A DNA stretch of 64,000 nucleotides, from positions 8,989,070 through 9,053,069 of the forward strand of contig NC_064038.1 in NCBI RefSeq assembly GCF_932526225.1, given 5' to 3'. The notes beneath the pieces are model-generated. The model saw nothing but the letters and a program-made list of their open reading frames with translations. It ran no database searches and was not told the origin of the DNA. Of this stretch, positions 35,897 through 47,812 are shown one piece after another; the stretch's first letter is position 1; the number at the start of each line of letters is the position of its first letter. A program made the position numbers and the translations under genes. This stretch comes from Nematostella vectensis (Eukaryota > Cnidaria > Anthozoa > Actiniaria > Edwardsiidae).

Positions 35897-38800
35897 CTAA
35901 CCCCTGAGAACAGGATGCTTGATCGTGACCTCACTGCCGGCGGAAATGATGGGGACTTGGTTCATGAGGTGGAACGATATCAGCTGATCGACGTTCTCAA
36001 AGACCTTGTCTCTCGTCCTGACCTGAAGAGTAGAATTCGGTGTCAAGTCAGGGAAGGGAACAGATGTGATGTGATAGAAGATGCGATAAGACTAAATTTT
36101 GGGCTTTTTCCCTCTAACAGAGAGACATTCGAAAAGCTCAACTAAACAAACCCCTTTTCAAATATCAGATTCCCAATCATGAATCTTGGCTTGGAATTTT
36201 AAATGGTCTACCAATAAAGACAACCTAACAAATGTGGGACACAACGTGTTCGCTTCTTGTTGACCAGAATTTCAACGAGAGCGGTATAAATACCACATAT
36301 AAAGAACAAAAAAGAAACATCGAGGAGAGCCATTCCTGAAATGCATTTGTCTGATACATCTTAACTGTTTAGTACGTTTTATCGAGAATCGTTTGCGATG
36401 AGCCAGTATCTCTGTTCACTGGCCTAACTTTAAAATTAAGACAACAAAACTTGGGTATAATTGAGCTCTAAGGCACTTATGAAACTATTTTCCTTGTCGG
36501 TTTTTTTTCGCCATCGACGCCATTCTCTTTAAGCCCCGTGCAAACTGCGCCAGCACCTGCCAGCATTGCTGGCGAATTCTTGCTCGACTGACCACAAGAC
36601 AAAGGAAATGTCACAAAGTCCATTTCCCATTTTGACATTTTCTTTGTCCTATAGTCAGTCAAGCGAAAATTCGCCAGCAATGCTGGCAGGTGCTGGCGCA
36701 GTTTGCACGGGGCTTAAGATATTGAGACGACACCTCAAGCGTACTTACACAGACCTGTAGCAGGCCTCGAAACATTGCGGGAGGGGGGGAGGGGATATGG
36801 AAACATTAAGAAAATATTGGGAGGGGGTCACGTGCCCCCCGTGCCCCCCCGTGCCCCCCCCCCCCTGCGACGGCCCTTTACACGTGGGAATTGTCACCAT
36901 TTTCAAGAGAGATTTTGACAATATAAGGTATTGTGAAAAGGTTATCGATTCGGTATACAGCATTCTGTGGCATACGTACCTGTCCTTGAGGGTCCACTAA
37001 AAGAAGATGCCGAGCCTGTTTGTCTTTGATCCCTGACAATACATATTGCCCGGGCTGGCTTTTGCTTTCTCGCACAAGGAAATCGCCTTCATCTTCTAGA
37101 AGCAGCTCAGCCTCGCCGCGCGAGATGGGACCATGGTACCAGTCCTTCTGAACCAGAGAGTCTGGGGGAGCTTGGGGCGGCAATGCATTTTGTACCTCTT
37201 CTGCAGATTAAAAGAAACTTTTTAACGGACGCTTGGAAACAACGCAAAAATCACTTAATCCCGTTAAGGCAAGAATATCTAGACAAGTGTTAAGACATCC
37301 TACTTCAACAATGTGTACTCTGCCATAAAAACACTTTATTAGCTTATTGAAACTTACTATTCTAAAATCTCCCTCCAAAAGTGTAATACATAGATTTAGG
37401 CACTGCCTAAAAGCGGAGCCAGCATGACTTTTTTTCAGCATAAACTTGTGTAGAACCTCCCTTCCCTGCACTTTCATTATGCATCATGTTCCACCACCGA
37501 CAAAAACGTCACCATATGTAAAACATATAAAGATTGCATGTTCTATAAATACTGCAATTATTATTAAAAGGTGTCCTCCAAATCCTCCTAGGGAATACCT
37601 AGAACAAATATGTTTTTTTGTTCTAGGTAAAAAAGTATTTATTGACATTACTAAGGATATCAATAACTAAACTGTACTTGATAGACAAGTAAAACAGCAA
37701 AATTAGCAAAATAAATTTATGCTTTGATTAACAGGGAAGGCTTTCAGGTGTGAAGGGAGGTCATATTTATTTTAAAATTAGGATCAATTAAAGTTCCTCA
37801 CAAAAAGCTGGGTGCTATTTTATTATCTTCAAAATTAAAAACAATAAACAAATACATATCAAATTCCTATACATTAATAAGTATATCAGCAAATCACACT
37901 ATCATAGTGGATTTGAGGTAAAAGTACTCATTCCCTGCCTGTACTGTCCAAATTCCTTTTACTTCTTTAAATTACTTTACTTAATTTGCAAAGATAGATC
38001 ATTTTCTTTCTCTTGTGTAAATATTAAAGTAATCAATTCAAATATTGGAAAAATACCTTTATTAAAGTCCATATAACCTTTCAGAGCTGATAGACTTTGT
38101 CAATTCTTTATATTTTCATCTTCCAAGTGGTATGTGGTTCATATGGACCCTATAAAACACGCGTTTGCGCGAATAACTCAAATCTGTAATATTGAGGTAT
38201 TTTGGTCAACCTTCGGAAAAAAGGCCGTGAACTGAAAGGCCCGGGTCCAGTCATTTGTGACGTAGATCGAGATGTCAACCATCATGAGGAAACATATACG
38301 CGTGCTAAACCGGTTCCCGTCTTCATGTCTTCTTAGTTATTGCTGAAGAACGTTGTGTGATTACAACTTTTACCGTCATGTTTATATCTCAACCTGGTTG
38401 TCAAATGATTATTTAACTTCAGGAAACAAATCTGCAAAATTTAGCAGATATTTTGTGGCATTGCTATCTCTGAATTTTAACGGGTTTAAGGAAAATACGT
38501 TGTTTCAGATTTTTCCGCCAAAACTTGGAATTATTCACTCTATTCAATCTCCTTTCGCGCGGCAAGGAAAATTTTCAAAGATCTGTAGAAAATTCAGACT
38601 TCAATCAAATTCAATTCCCTTTTCAGAATTTGAAAGTCTATCTATGCTTTGTTTTGGCTAGATTGATATAAGTGAAAGGTTTTAAGAACTTTAACCTTCT
38701 CTCTTGTGCTTTAGAATGTAACTTTACTAAGGGTGGATTAAAAGCACTCCAACATATTTGAAAAAAAATCTGAGTACATTATTTTATTATACAGTCAAGA

Positions 38801-41800
38801 ACCACATATAAGAACCTAGAATGAACCTGTTAACCTAAAATTATCAAATTAAAATCCTTTTTATAAGCATCTATTTAGCCTATAATTTGAAATAGGTTGA
38901 AATAGGAAAATTGATTTCTAAATACTTTTAAATATGATCTTAAGGGATCATTTAGGAGACCTGTTTTTGTTTTTTTATGATTAACTTACTACCTCAATTA
39001 CTTTACCATTAGTCATTGTAATAGCAAGAGACTATTTATGAACCTAAATGTCACTAACCACACATTATACAAGAACCTGTCAGGCTAACTTGGAAAAAAA
39101 CTAGGTTTTTTACTTTTATAACTCTGGTTCATTTTTTTTTAACATTTTTTCCCATTAAAATACTATCTTACTTTTTGTTACTTTATATGTGTTTATTTTT
39201 GGTGACCTATAGTAAATACCAATGCCTCTATGTACATCCTGCCCTGGGTCATGCCTCTTAGCCAGCAGCTTGTGTCTCAGCTTGATTTCAGAATCTCTGG
39301 CTGAGATTAACCTGAAGAAGTTTGGAGAAAAGCATTTAAGAAAAAAAACTGGTAATTTCCTTACAATACAAATATTATACCACAAAAACCTAATTCACAA
39401 AACCTAAAACTAAAAATAGGATACAAATATTATACCACAAAAACCTAATTCATAAAACCTAAAACTAAAAATAGTCCCAACTAAAATTTTCTAAAATGAT
39501 ACCCATTACAGAAAATGAACATATGAACTTTGCTGTCTCATAAAGCTCTATGATCTGATGAGCCAGAGGTTGAAAGAGCTTTCATAGGAGGAGCTGCAGA
39601 GGGAAAAACCATTGCTTTTGAGCAAATTGCTCCTCTACAAAAAAAGCTGTCTTGGCTTTCTATGAAACCTGAATTTTACTTTTGGACCACATTATAAAAT
39701 ATATAAATAAAAAAAAGTTTTTTAAGGTTTGTAAGAAAACATTGGGGTACCCAGGTTTATTGAAAATATTGTAGGTGTTATAAAAACAAGGCATATTATT
39801 TAAGGTAATAACAGATTCTCAATGTCCTAATATGTATGTGCACCTTTTTTTTTAAATCAAAACAGAATTCCAGAATAGTCAATTTAAATTTCAAGTGTTT
39901 ATCAAATATATGTTGTTTTTCACAAATTACTAATACTTAGGGTTTTAGGAGACCAGCTCTCAATTTCTTTAAGGTTTTAGGAAAACAGTTCTCTATTTCT
40001 TTCTCCAAAGAAAGCTGGAGTTTACCCAAGTAATTCATTTATGCCTTGCTCATCTTTGTGAGAATTTGACCAATCATTCATTGAAATGAATTAAAAATCA
40101 CTTTTGGTTTTATTTCTAGTATATCATAGCTGTCAACCCACCTTGGACAGAAATCTTGTAAAATCGGATGAAATACAGCAAATATGTGAAAAAAAAAAAC
40201 AAGAGAGCCAATGCGGATGAATACAGAGAATGTATGAACATTCTCACAAAAATTAGGTTTATGATTAGGTCCAAAATCTTCTGACAGAGTTGACAGCTCT
40301 GGTAACTTATATTCAATTCATTCATGAATAGTAGTTATAATTTTCCTATGATAGATGGTGAATGGCAGATTTAGAGATCGAATTTGATAAATACAGCCTA
40401 GAATATTTATTTCCTGAGGTAAGTACTTAAAGTAAATTAAATTCAACAATGAAAAGGTGTTCAAATTTTGAAAACAAAACAACTCCGGAAGATCATTCCG
40501 CTATGTACTTTAATACAATACGCTAACTTACCTACGTCTGCCACTTGCAGACGAGCACTTGTCGGAGAAGGTGTCCATAAAATTAGCATGTTTTTTCTTT
40601 CTTTATCTTGTGGCTTACTCTGACATTTCAGCTGACCTTGATTCGAGCACAAGACTTGACTCGTCAAAACTTTCAACCATGCTTTTACACAGTCTTTTGC
40701 AAATAATTAGACAAGTTCATATACGTGGTTAGCATTCCCACGGATGATTTTTTTCAAGCACTTCTTTTTCGACAATTCTTGGCTTTTCTACAGTCAGTTT
40801 TCGTGTGTTTTTGAGAGGGGCAGAAATACTCATCCGCCATATTGTTTTGCACGCTCTGGAGGCCTGTGCCGAGGCAGATCGCGGCTGGCTGGCTGGATGG
40901 ATGGCAGCTTGTGACAATGACGTCATTGACCAAAAAAACTGAGTCGCCTAGTTATAGACCATTTCTATACCTATGGGGCTCCGCGCGCGCCCTACGGCCG
41001 CGCTGGCTCCGCTATGATCCTAAAGTGAATAAATAGGAAGAGCAATACTCACTCAAACTCATCTTTTCCTTTTCAGCTTTTTTCTTGGCATATGGAACAG
41101 GTTTTGGCGGTGGCTTGGAGGCGACTGGTGGTGGAGGAGGTTTGCTTGTGAATTCTGGATGGGTGGACATAGGGGGAGGGGTTGGGAGAGGGTCATCAAA
41201 GGTTGCCCATCCAGTACCGTTTGAGACTTGACCTTACGGGTAGACAAAAAACAAAGGTCAGACAAACAGGCTTGATCCTGTTTAAATTCTAACTGAATAT
41301 CGAGCAATTTCCATAAATGGGCGTCCAAAATCTAGGCCGGAAAATCTTGTACAAGAACACGTCTGCATCAATAGTTTTGGTGATTTTAAAAACATAAACA
41401 TATCATGTAATCATGTGTGGTATTTTAATTGAAATATATTGATTCGGAAATGTAAAAAAATATTTTGAAATCTCCAAACCGCACTATTTTTCTAAATCAC
41501 ATTTCATTATTTCGATTTAAATAGTATTTCTTTAATTTTAACATATATCAAAAGCTATCGTTAACCATGGAAATTATCTTGGTACACATTTTTGGCCATG
41601 GGCTACTCAAAGTTCAAATTAATTCTCTCTTAATTTCTCACTGTTCTTTGATTTAGCCAGATTTTCAAATTTAAAACCTGAAATAAGACATGACAATTAT
41701 TCATAACAAGCGACAAAATGAATTTTGAAATAAGCACCCCACTCTAAAATTAATTTAAGTGCCTGGGGCGATAAAATGTGCATTCACGGTATATAATTGC

Positions 41801-44800
41801 CATGCATGTCGGATCCACAGATTTGTTTTTAATATTAACTTCCACCAGCCATACTGGTGTGCAAGGCACAACAGAGCTAGACACACACAAAAAGTGCCCC
41901 CGTGTGTGTATTGTTAGTTAGCACTGTCACAGAGGGTGGTCACTGCCAGAGGGTTTTTTGTATCCCCATTGGTTCTTTTACGTCACTTCGGTTCAGGTTA
42001 GTGTAGTGCAGCTTAAAGAGACGTGACCTCTGGTTTAGTGTCCTTATCCAAGATGACTGGAAACGCGGGAGAATATCTTCAACTTGTAACAGAAATTTGA
42101 ATCAAGGCATGAACTCAGAAAAATCCCTAATCACAGCCAGGATTCGACCCTGGCTGTGATTAGGCATTGAATGTGGTGAGAGACCGACGTGATAACACAT
42201 TAGGCCACCCATGCTTTCTCTAACTATCACCACTTACTTGCAGCTCCATTAGCAGGTTCTCCACCACTCACAGCACGCATGAATGACGAAGACCGCGTGG
42301 AAGCCACTGGAGCATGCACAGATGATGGCGAGCTAAACTGTGTTTCTGGGTTATGATACTCCGGTATATCATCGTCCATTAAGTTTTTAGGAGCATGCGT
42401 AGGTTGTGGTGGCGAGCTGAACCGGCTTTCTGGGTTGTGATATTCTGGTATATCGTCATCTCTAGAAAGGCTGTCCATTCTGGCAGGGAGCCTAGGGTCA
42501 GTGCTTGCTCCTGCTAGAGGGTTATTATAGAAGCCTAATCTGCCATCATCAGGGTCTTCAGGGTTATCATATATAGCGCCAGCAGCAAAGTCTAAACTTT
42601 CTCTTGGGTTAAGGTCAAGCCCTGAATCTACAAAAAGTAAACCATCAGCTGTTAATTAGGACACAAATTTAGAAGATGTTTGGACATAAAAATATAGGAT
42701 TTTTTCCATATATTCCCCCAAAATTTTACCTGGTCTGGCAAAAGGCACAGCATAACCGCTGCCTGGAATCTTTGGAAGTTCAGCATTTCGATAGCTATCT
42801 GCGCTATCATACAAGCCTGCTACTCCTTCATCTGAAGTTGAGCGCAGCTTGGCATAGCCTCCATCACTATTCCGTACAGGCGGAGGAACTTGGTAATCAG
42901 AGGGGGCCTGGGAAAATAGATGCAAAGGGCCATAAAATGAATGATAGCTCATCCCAAATGGGTGGACTTACTTGAGAAATTTTGAAACTTGGTACTTAAT
43001 TCCAATTCACATTCTTTGATGAATAAGTGTATAAAGTCTTCATTTTGAGCCATTGTAAGAAACAGTGTCAGGTAAATAACAGCATAGACTGCTACTGTAG
43101 GTAGGTATGACAAAAGTCAGGGCCACTGCGTGGGAGAAACTTAAACTCAACAGCTAGTATACAAGATTGGAAAACTTTTACTATTGGCCTGAAATGTTTT
43201 CATTAGATCATTACTTCATTTTGATGGTAGGAAAGGGGGAGAATTTATGGGTGCATATTTGAAAATTTAAGCTTTTTATGATTGGAGCTAATCAAAGAAA
43301 GTCTTATTAGAAGCTGATCACTAAAATAAGCATTCATGGTATCTAATGTACTGTCTATTGTGTATTAGTGCAGGAATCCCATACAATCTCTCAACATGCA
43401 ATGGGAGAATAACCCTTGATAGACTTTGCATGCCTAGACTTTAAAATAGCCTTCTGTGGCCACGCCCCATGAACCCATACATACAGAAAACAATACCGAA
43501 CCTGTCCAATAATGCAAAGTCAGTGCAATTTTCCATACCCTATTCTGCCTGGAGAAACCTGCGTCCTTGGGTTCAGAATAATCTCCAATTTCATTGTATT
43601 GAGGTTCACCTGGGTCATCAAATATTGAAGTCTCAGAAAACCTAAAACGAAAATGATGAAGCTGAGTTTTGCTGCTTGATATGCTTGAAACTGTATTACA
43701 AAGGTACAACTGTATACATAACTATTCCAAAGGTTTAACTCATTTTTTCATAACCCATGTTGGTTCATGGTCATAAAATAAAAAAAGGGAAATAAATCTA
43801 GAAAAAAAAACTTTCAAAATATGTAAATGACTATTTGTATCCAACATACTTTCCAGGAACTTCCATGGCTTGGGGTGGGTTTTGCAGAAACATTTTGAAA
43901 CGGATCTCAAATGCTTGCCCCACAGTGTTGATGACATCATAAGCCAACTCCCCTCCACAATCACACACGTGGCACGCTGAAAAAGACAACACTCTTTACA
44001 AACTGAGTGTAGCAAACAACAGGGATGTAGGGATGTTGCCTGTAGGGGTGTTATAAGGCTATGTGCACAGAGTTGGTGCCCATTTGTGTAACACTCATGT
44101 GAGCGTTGCCCTAAGGCACTGAGCGTCGCCCTGAGCATTGACCATGGTCCTAAGGCGTTGAGCGTTGCCCTGAGCGTTGACCTGAGCATTGACCTAAGCG
44201 TTGCCCTGAGCATTGACCTGCTGGAGCGTTGCCCTGAGCGTTGACCTGCGGAACGTTACCCTGAGCGTTGACCTGAGCAATGCTCAGGGCAATGCTCAGG
44301 TCAACGCTCAGGGCAATGCTCAGGTCAACGCTCAGGGCATCGCTCAGGGCAACGTTAGGGTAAAAATGAGAATAGCATTCAGTGTTGGTATCTTATGCTT
44401 GCTCAATATCCTGGGAATCCATGGAAATGGTGAGAGGGGTGTGTATAGAGAAGGATAAGCGTTGGATGTCCCAACAGTAATCTACTAATGAGAAGGGGGA
44501 GACACGTGAAATAGAATAAAATAAAGTTGCTAACATGTCAACAAGCCCTTTCCTAAATCTTAGCTATTAGGACTGTGCATCACATGCAAAATTTGTAAAA
44601 GGGCAACAGAATTAATATCTTACAATTTTTTTTACTATTTACAATTTTAAAATGTTATTACCTCTCCCATTCACTTCATCCTTTGCTACATATCCAACCA
44701 TGTTTACACAATCCTATAATAAGCAGAGACCAGCAACATTAATTTAAAAAAAAAAAACTTATTAACAATTACACACAATAATCTTTACCTACATGTATCC

Positions 44801-47171
44801 TCAGGTTAATACTGTATTAAATTGTATACCAAAAAAATGTTTGCTGATTGGCTACTCATTCTCTTGAAAAGCTGAATCACACATGTACATCAAAAAGGAG
44901 AATTTTATCATTTCCCTTTTTTAAAACTCTGCCTAAATACTGAACACAAGAACATTTTCTCGGAGTTATCAATCTTGTCAATATCTCGTTGATTTGTCAG
45001 ATCACATTTCTGTATAACGTTTCAATCTTACCTTCTCTCCACCACTTGCAAATGAGATTCCTTGCATATCATGATTGGCAATCCTACGCCCATTGTTCAT
45101 GTCCACCATTTTCATACCAGTAGCAGAAATAGTCAGGTTAACATTTGTCCCAGAGTGATTCATGTTGGGTGTTTCTAGAAAGAAGTTTGAGCAGCAACTA
45201 TAAGCAATTGTATACAATCATATTTCAATCATATACAATTCAGAAAAAACAACAGGTATCCATTGTTATAGGAACTTACCTCCAAGAATTCTTGATACAT
45301 TTTTATGGGGCTGGAAAACACAAGTTATAAAAGTTAGTGATAACATTTAGCATAAGTAAAATAGACAAGTCCATGACTAGCATTTTTAACAGCAAGGATT
45401 AGTTTACAAACTTAGTGATCAGGTTAATCTTCCTGACTTGAAGTGGCATTTTGGGAAAATGATGGTGCCAGATGGGAATACATCAAGTATGAGAGAATAC
45501 AGATAGACAGACAGACACAGGCAAAAAGGTGGTTTGGACAAATAGTAAGATGAACAGACAGAAGGAAACAAATGTGGAGCCTTGGGTTGTGCAGCAGATC
45601 ATTGATCCGTATTGCTTGTTCCTCTGACAACTAGGTTCTGGGTTCTGGGTTCAATTTTGAGTAATCCTAAGCTCTGATGGTTTTTCTCTGTCCCCACAAA
45701 AAACACACACACAAATTAGCCTTCTTTATAGGTTAGAACTGGTCATACAGTATGGTCACCGCATGATGAACCTTTATATTGAGAGCCTTGAATTTAACTT
45801 ATAGTAACTGTGCCATTATAAGTCAGTTCTTTAGTTGCAAGGAAGATAATTTAGATTGATTACTTAATTTTTTTCTAGGCTTCTGTAGGTAATCAGATTT
45901 GAAATACCTTTTTCCGTTTTGGAAGAGGATACCCTGCAGCCTCACAACAGCGCAAAATGGCCTCCCTGACATAAATGAAAAGGCATTGAAATTTCCTGAA
46001 TATTTCAGGTCTATATTATCACAACAGGGGCAGATCTAGGGGTGGGCCGAGCGGGCACTGGCATTTTCTGACATTTGGCTTAAAAATAACAGGGAATATA
46101 AGGAAAATCACGGAAGAACAACAAATCGGTCCCGCTTTCTTGAAACCCTTGCTTCGCCCCTCCCCCCTTTTGAAACTCCTGTGTCTGCCCCTGCAAAACA
46201 ACTGAATCTAGCAGTTCTGTGACTAAAAGATAATTTTGGGTACTAATTTTTAAATGATAAATGGTGAAAAAAAAGGGCCAGTGATGATAGAGCTATAAAT
46301 CGTCTGCATTGATGATTATTGTATGACTGATCCATATTCTCCTGCATTTGGAAGAAATATATTGACTTACAAGGAACCTTTCAGTTTTGCTAAACACATT
46401 TTCTTTCTGCACTAAAGGCGTTTCTCGAAATAGGTATTTATGGTACGAAATAGATATTTATGGTAATAAAGGACATTCCTTAGTGAGGATGTAGTAGATT
46501 ACTTATTTATAGCTGCATGGTTACAGCACCCCACTATTAACCAAATTATTGTCATGATGTATTATTATTAGGCTTCAAATGGGGTCAACTGACAGCTTTT
46601 AACAAAACGCTGAACACCATTATGACGGTTGGGAAAGTTATTAGACGATGACTTGCCAAGACATGTTAAACTACACATTAAAAGTTAGAGGTTTCTTGAT
46701 GACATCCGATCTTTTTAGGAAAACATCATCAATATCGCACTTCAAGTAACTAATTAAATAATTGTGTTGCAATAAGAAAGTACAGGTCGATCTTAATAAC
46801 AATATAATAGCATCAATAGGCACAAATGCGCTAGGCAACCAGCTACTAAATACTCAATTTACATGTTTCAAATTGTCTGATCTCTCACCTTGTGACTTGC
46901 TGACGCACTTCGTATGGCAACGTTCTCATGGACTTCTCGACGGATAAGCAACCGACATACTACAACGAAACAATATAAATATACTACGGACTGCTGAGGA
47001 AAGGATTTAAGGCTTTTTGGGACGTGATCAACGCACCTTTACGGCATAACAAACGCCGCCTTCTCGTAGACTTCCCTCCGAATGAAGCCACCCTCTATCA
47101 GGCTTATGGAGGAAACTTCCCGTCTTTGTCCATTCGTTGGATGGATCGTTGATTTTCTTCTTTCCAAACAT
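35897..47171 (-). CDS. SHC: SHC adaptor protein (PTB-CH1-SH2), 14 exons
   Basis: SHC adaptors bind phosphotyrosine on activated receptors and recruit GRB2-SOS to Ras. Exons in transcript order: 47171-47037, 46959-46889, 45965-45908, 45310-45280, 45174-45032, 44713-44662, 43976-43850, 43641-43539, 42907-42730, 42627-42238, 41232-41053, 40636-40532, 37200-36980, 36022-35897. Phases agree throughout: 1920 nt, 639 residues. The PTB domain (about 20-200) shows the family signatures KPDRGWLH, YVGCLSVEKSMR, IANHDMQGISFASGG, GYVAKDEVN and INTVGQAFEIRF. The linker (about 206-540) is Pro/Tyr-rich with four YxNP sites (Y319, Y333, Y362, Y390), fitting GRB2 SH2 binding. The SH2 domain (about 545-635) has W545, the FLVRES arginine R568 and HLLLVDPQGQ, and its last exon ends ISAGSEV. 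The start is the ATG giving MFGKKK. Only the p52/p46-like form is seen; a p66-type N-terminal region was not found. Exon 12 may be a cassette. Confidence 0.95.
36531..36715. mobile_element. foldback MITE, AAGCCCCGTGCAAACTGCGC termini
   Basis: Arms of about 80 bp are near-perfect inverse copies (AAGCCCCGTGCAAACTGCGC at left; its inverse at right). TTAA or TAA is palindromic at both edges, so the target duplication is ambiguous. It lies in the last SHC intron and has no coding capacity. Confidence 0.8.
40532..40636 (-). CDS. SHC: SHC exon 12, possible cassette exon
   Basis: 105 nt with a GTAAGT donor and a weaker AATCAAG acceptor. It encodes a basic then Thr/Pro-rich segment (QLKCQSKPQDKERK, then TPSPTSARLQ). 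Exon 11 also joins directly to exon 13 in the same phase, so inclusion or skipping both keep the SH2 domain in frame. A CpG-rich region with ATGGCGG at about 40800-41030 lies just upstream, so an alternative internal promoter is also conceivable. Confidence 0.5.
41890..42214 (-). mobile_element. tRNA-derived SINE
   Basis: On the minus strand a tRNA-like head shows an A-box-like TGGCCTAATGTG and a B-box-like GGGTCGAATCC. The body contains AAGGACACTAAACCAGAGGTC and GACGTAAAAGAACCAATGGG, reminiscent of the body of marine-invertebrate tRNA SINEs. The 3' boundary is approximate. The head lies about 25 nt from the donor of SHC exon 10. Confidence 0.65.
42238..42627 (-). CDS. SHC: SHC exon 10 with duplicated YxNP motif
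   Basis: This 390-nt exon encodes all four YxNP sites. An internal duplication of about 28 residues gives DDDIPEYHNPES and DDDIPEYHNPET, each followed by an FSSP segment and HAP. The two halves are also similar in DNA (ATCACAACCC and ATCATAACCC contexts). Confidence 0.9.
44099..44360. repeat. inverted 12-bp minisatellite (GAGCGTTGACCT family)
   Basis: Tandem 12-bp units (GAGCGTTGCCCT, GAGCATTGACCT and variants) run in one orientation to about 44277. They then continue as the reverse complement (AATGCTCAGGGC, AACGCTCAGGTC) to about 44355. The switch point is itself a palindrome, CCTGAGCAATGCTCAGG. It lies in the SHC intron between exons 6 and 7. Confidence 0.9.
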
Positions 47172-47582
47172 CGGGTTGTGGTTTTAATTCGTGCTGCCTC
47201 ACATTTTATATGACTAACGTAGCGTTGTATTGGAAGTGAAAGATTTTATGGATGTTATGAATTCCACAGGAAAAGAAATCATACACAGCATTCGAGGAGG
47301 AAGTTAGAAACAAGGAGAGTCCTTGAGATGTACGGTCAGCGGTTTATCGCGCACACATTCCAGTGAGCAGTGTGTGGGGTAGTCGTTTTTTTTTTTTTTT
47401 TTAAAGGGTTGATTCTATGACAGCTGGGGTTGCTCTTTACATATTCAGGGTTGCTTGCATATTTTTTGGGTCAGGCTTTTCTATTAGACATTGTATTTTA
47501 CAGGACTTCTGGGTATTTTTTTTAGGTGGCAATTTTTTAGGGGTATTTTCATATTTTCTGACAAGCATCCCTATCACTTTAA
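47172..47582. promoter_or_regulatory. SHC upstream region between start codon and piggyBac
   Basis: About 410 bp separates the SHC start codon from the TTAA at the left end of the transposon. No TATA box or recognised operator is evident; a T run lies at 47386-47402. The SHC promoter or 5' UTR is likely here, or beyond the transposon. Confidence 0.35.
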
Positions 47583-47594
47583 CCCTTTCCGGAC

Positions 47595-47618
47595 CAGGTA
47601 GCACTACAGTGCTACCTG
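47595..47618. repeat. subterminal palindrome of piggyBac left end
   Basis: CAGGTAGCACT and AGTGCTACCTG are perfect inverse copies separated by AC. The palindrome overlaps the inner edge of the left terminal repeat and is absent from the right end. piggyBac elements often carry asymmetric internal repeats that transposase may bind. Confidence 0.85.
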
Positions 47619-47812
47619 ACCACGTTGTCATATAATTAGGGAGTCCTGTGGTACCCATTTGCCGTGAATTAGAACTTTTAGGGGCCTGGGCACTAAAATA
47701 TGTAAGAGGAAGCCATTTTCTTTTGAGACATTCAAAGATCATCGATTTCTCGTGTTTTGGAGTGATATTTTTCAATTTTTCGACCTGATGTTTACAGCTG
47801 GGGTATTTAAAA

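Noticed and set aside
35915..36145. Plus-strand ORF of 76 codons starting MLDRDLTAGG
   Set aside because: It is the antisense shadow of the last SHC exon, which encodes the end of the SH2 domain on the minus strand.
36477..36760. Overlapping ORFs sharing SPAMLAGAGAVCTGLK on both strands
   Set aside because: They are the two arms of the foldback MITE read in opposite directions.
40729..40926. Minus-strand ORF and ATGGCGGATGAG start near 40.84 kb as a separate gene
   Set aside because: No splice donor gives a frame compatible with downstream SHC exons and the peptide has no recognised motif. Kept only as a possible internal promoter.
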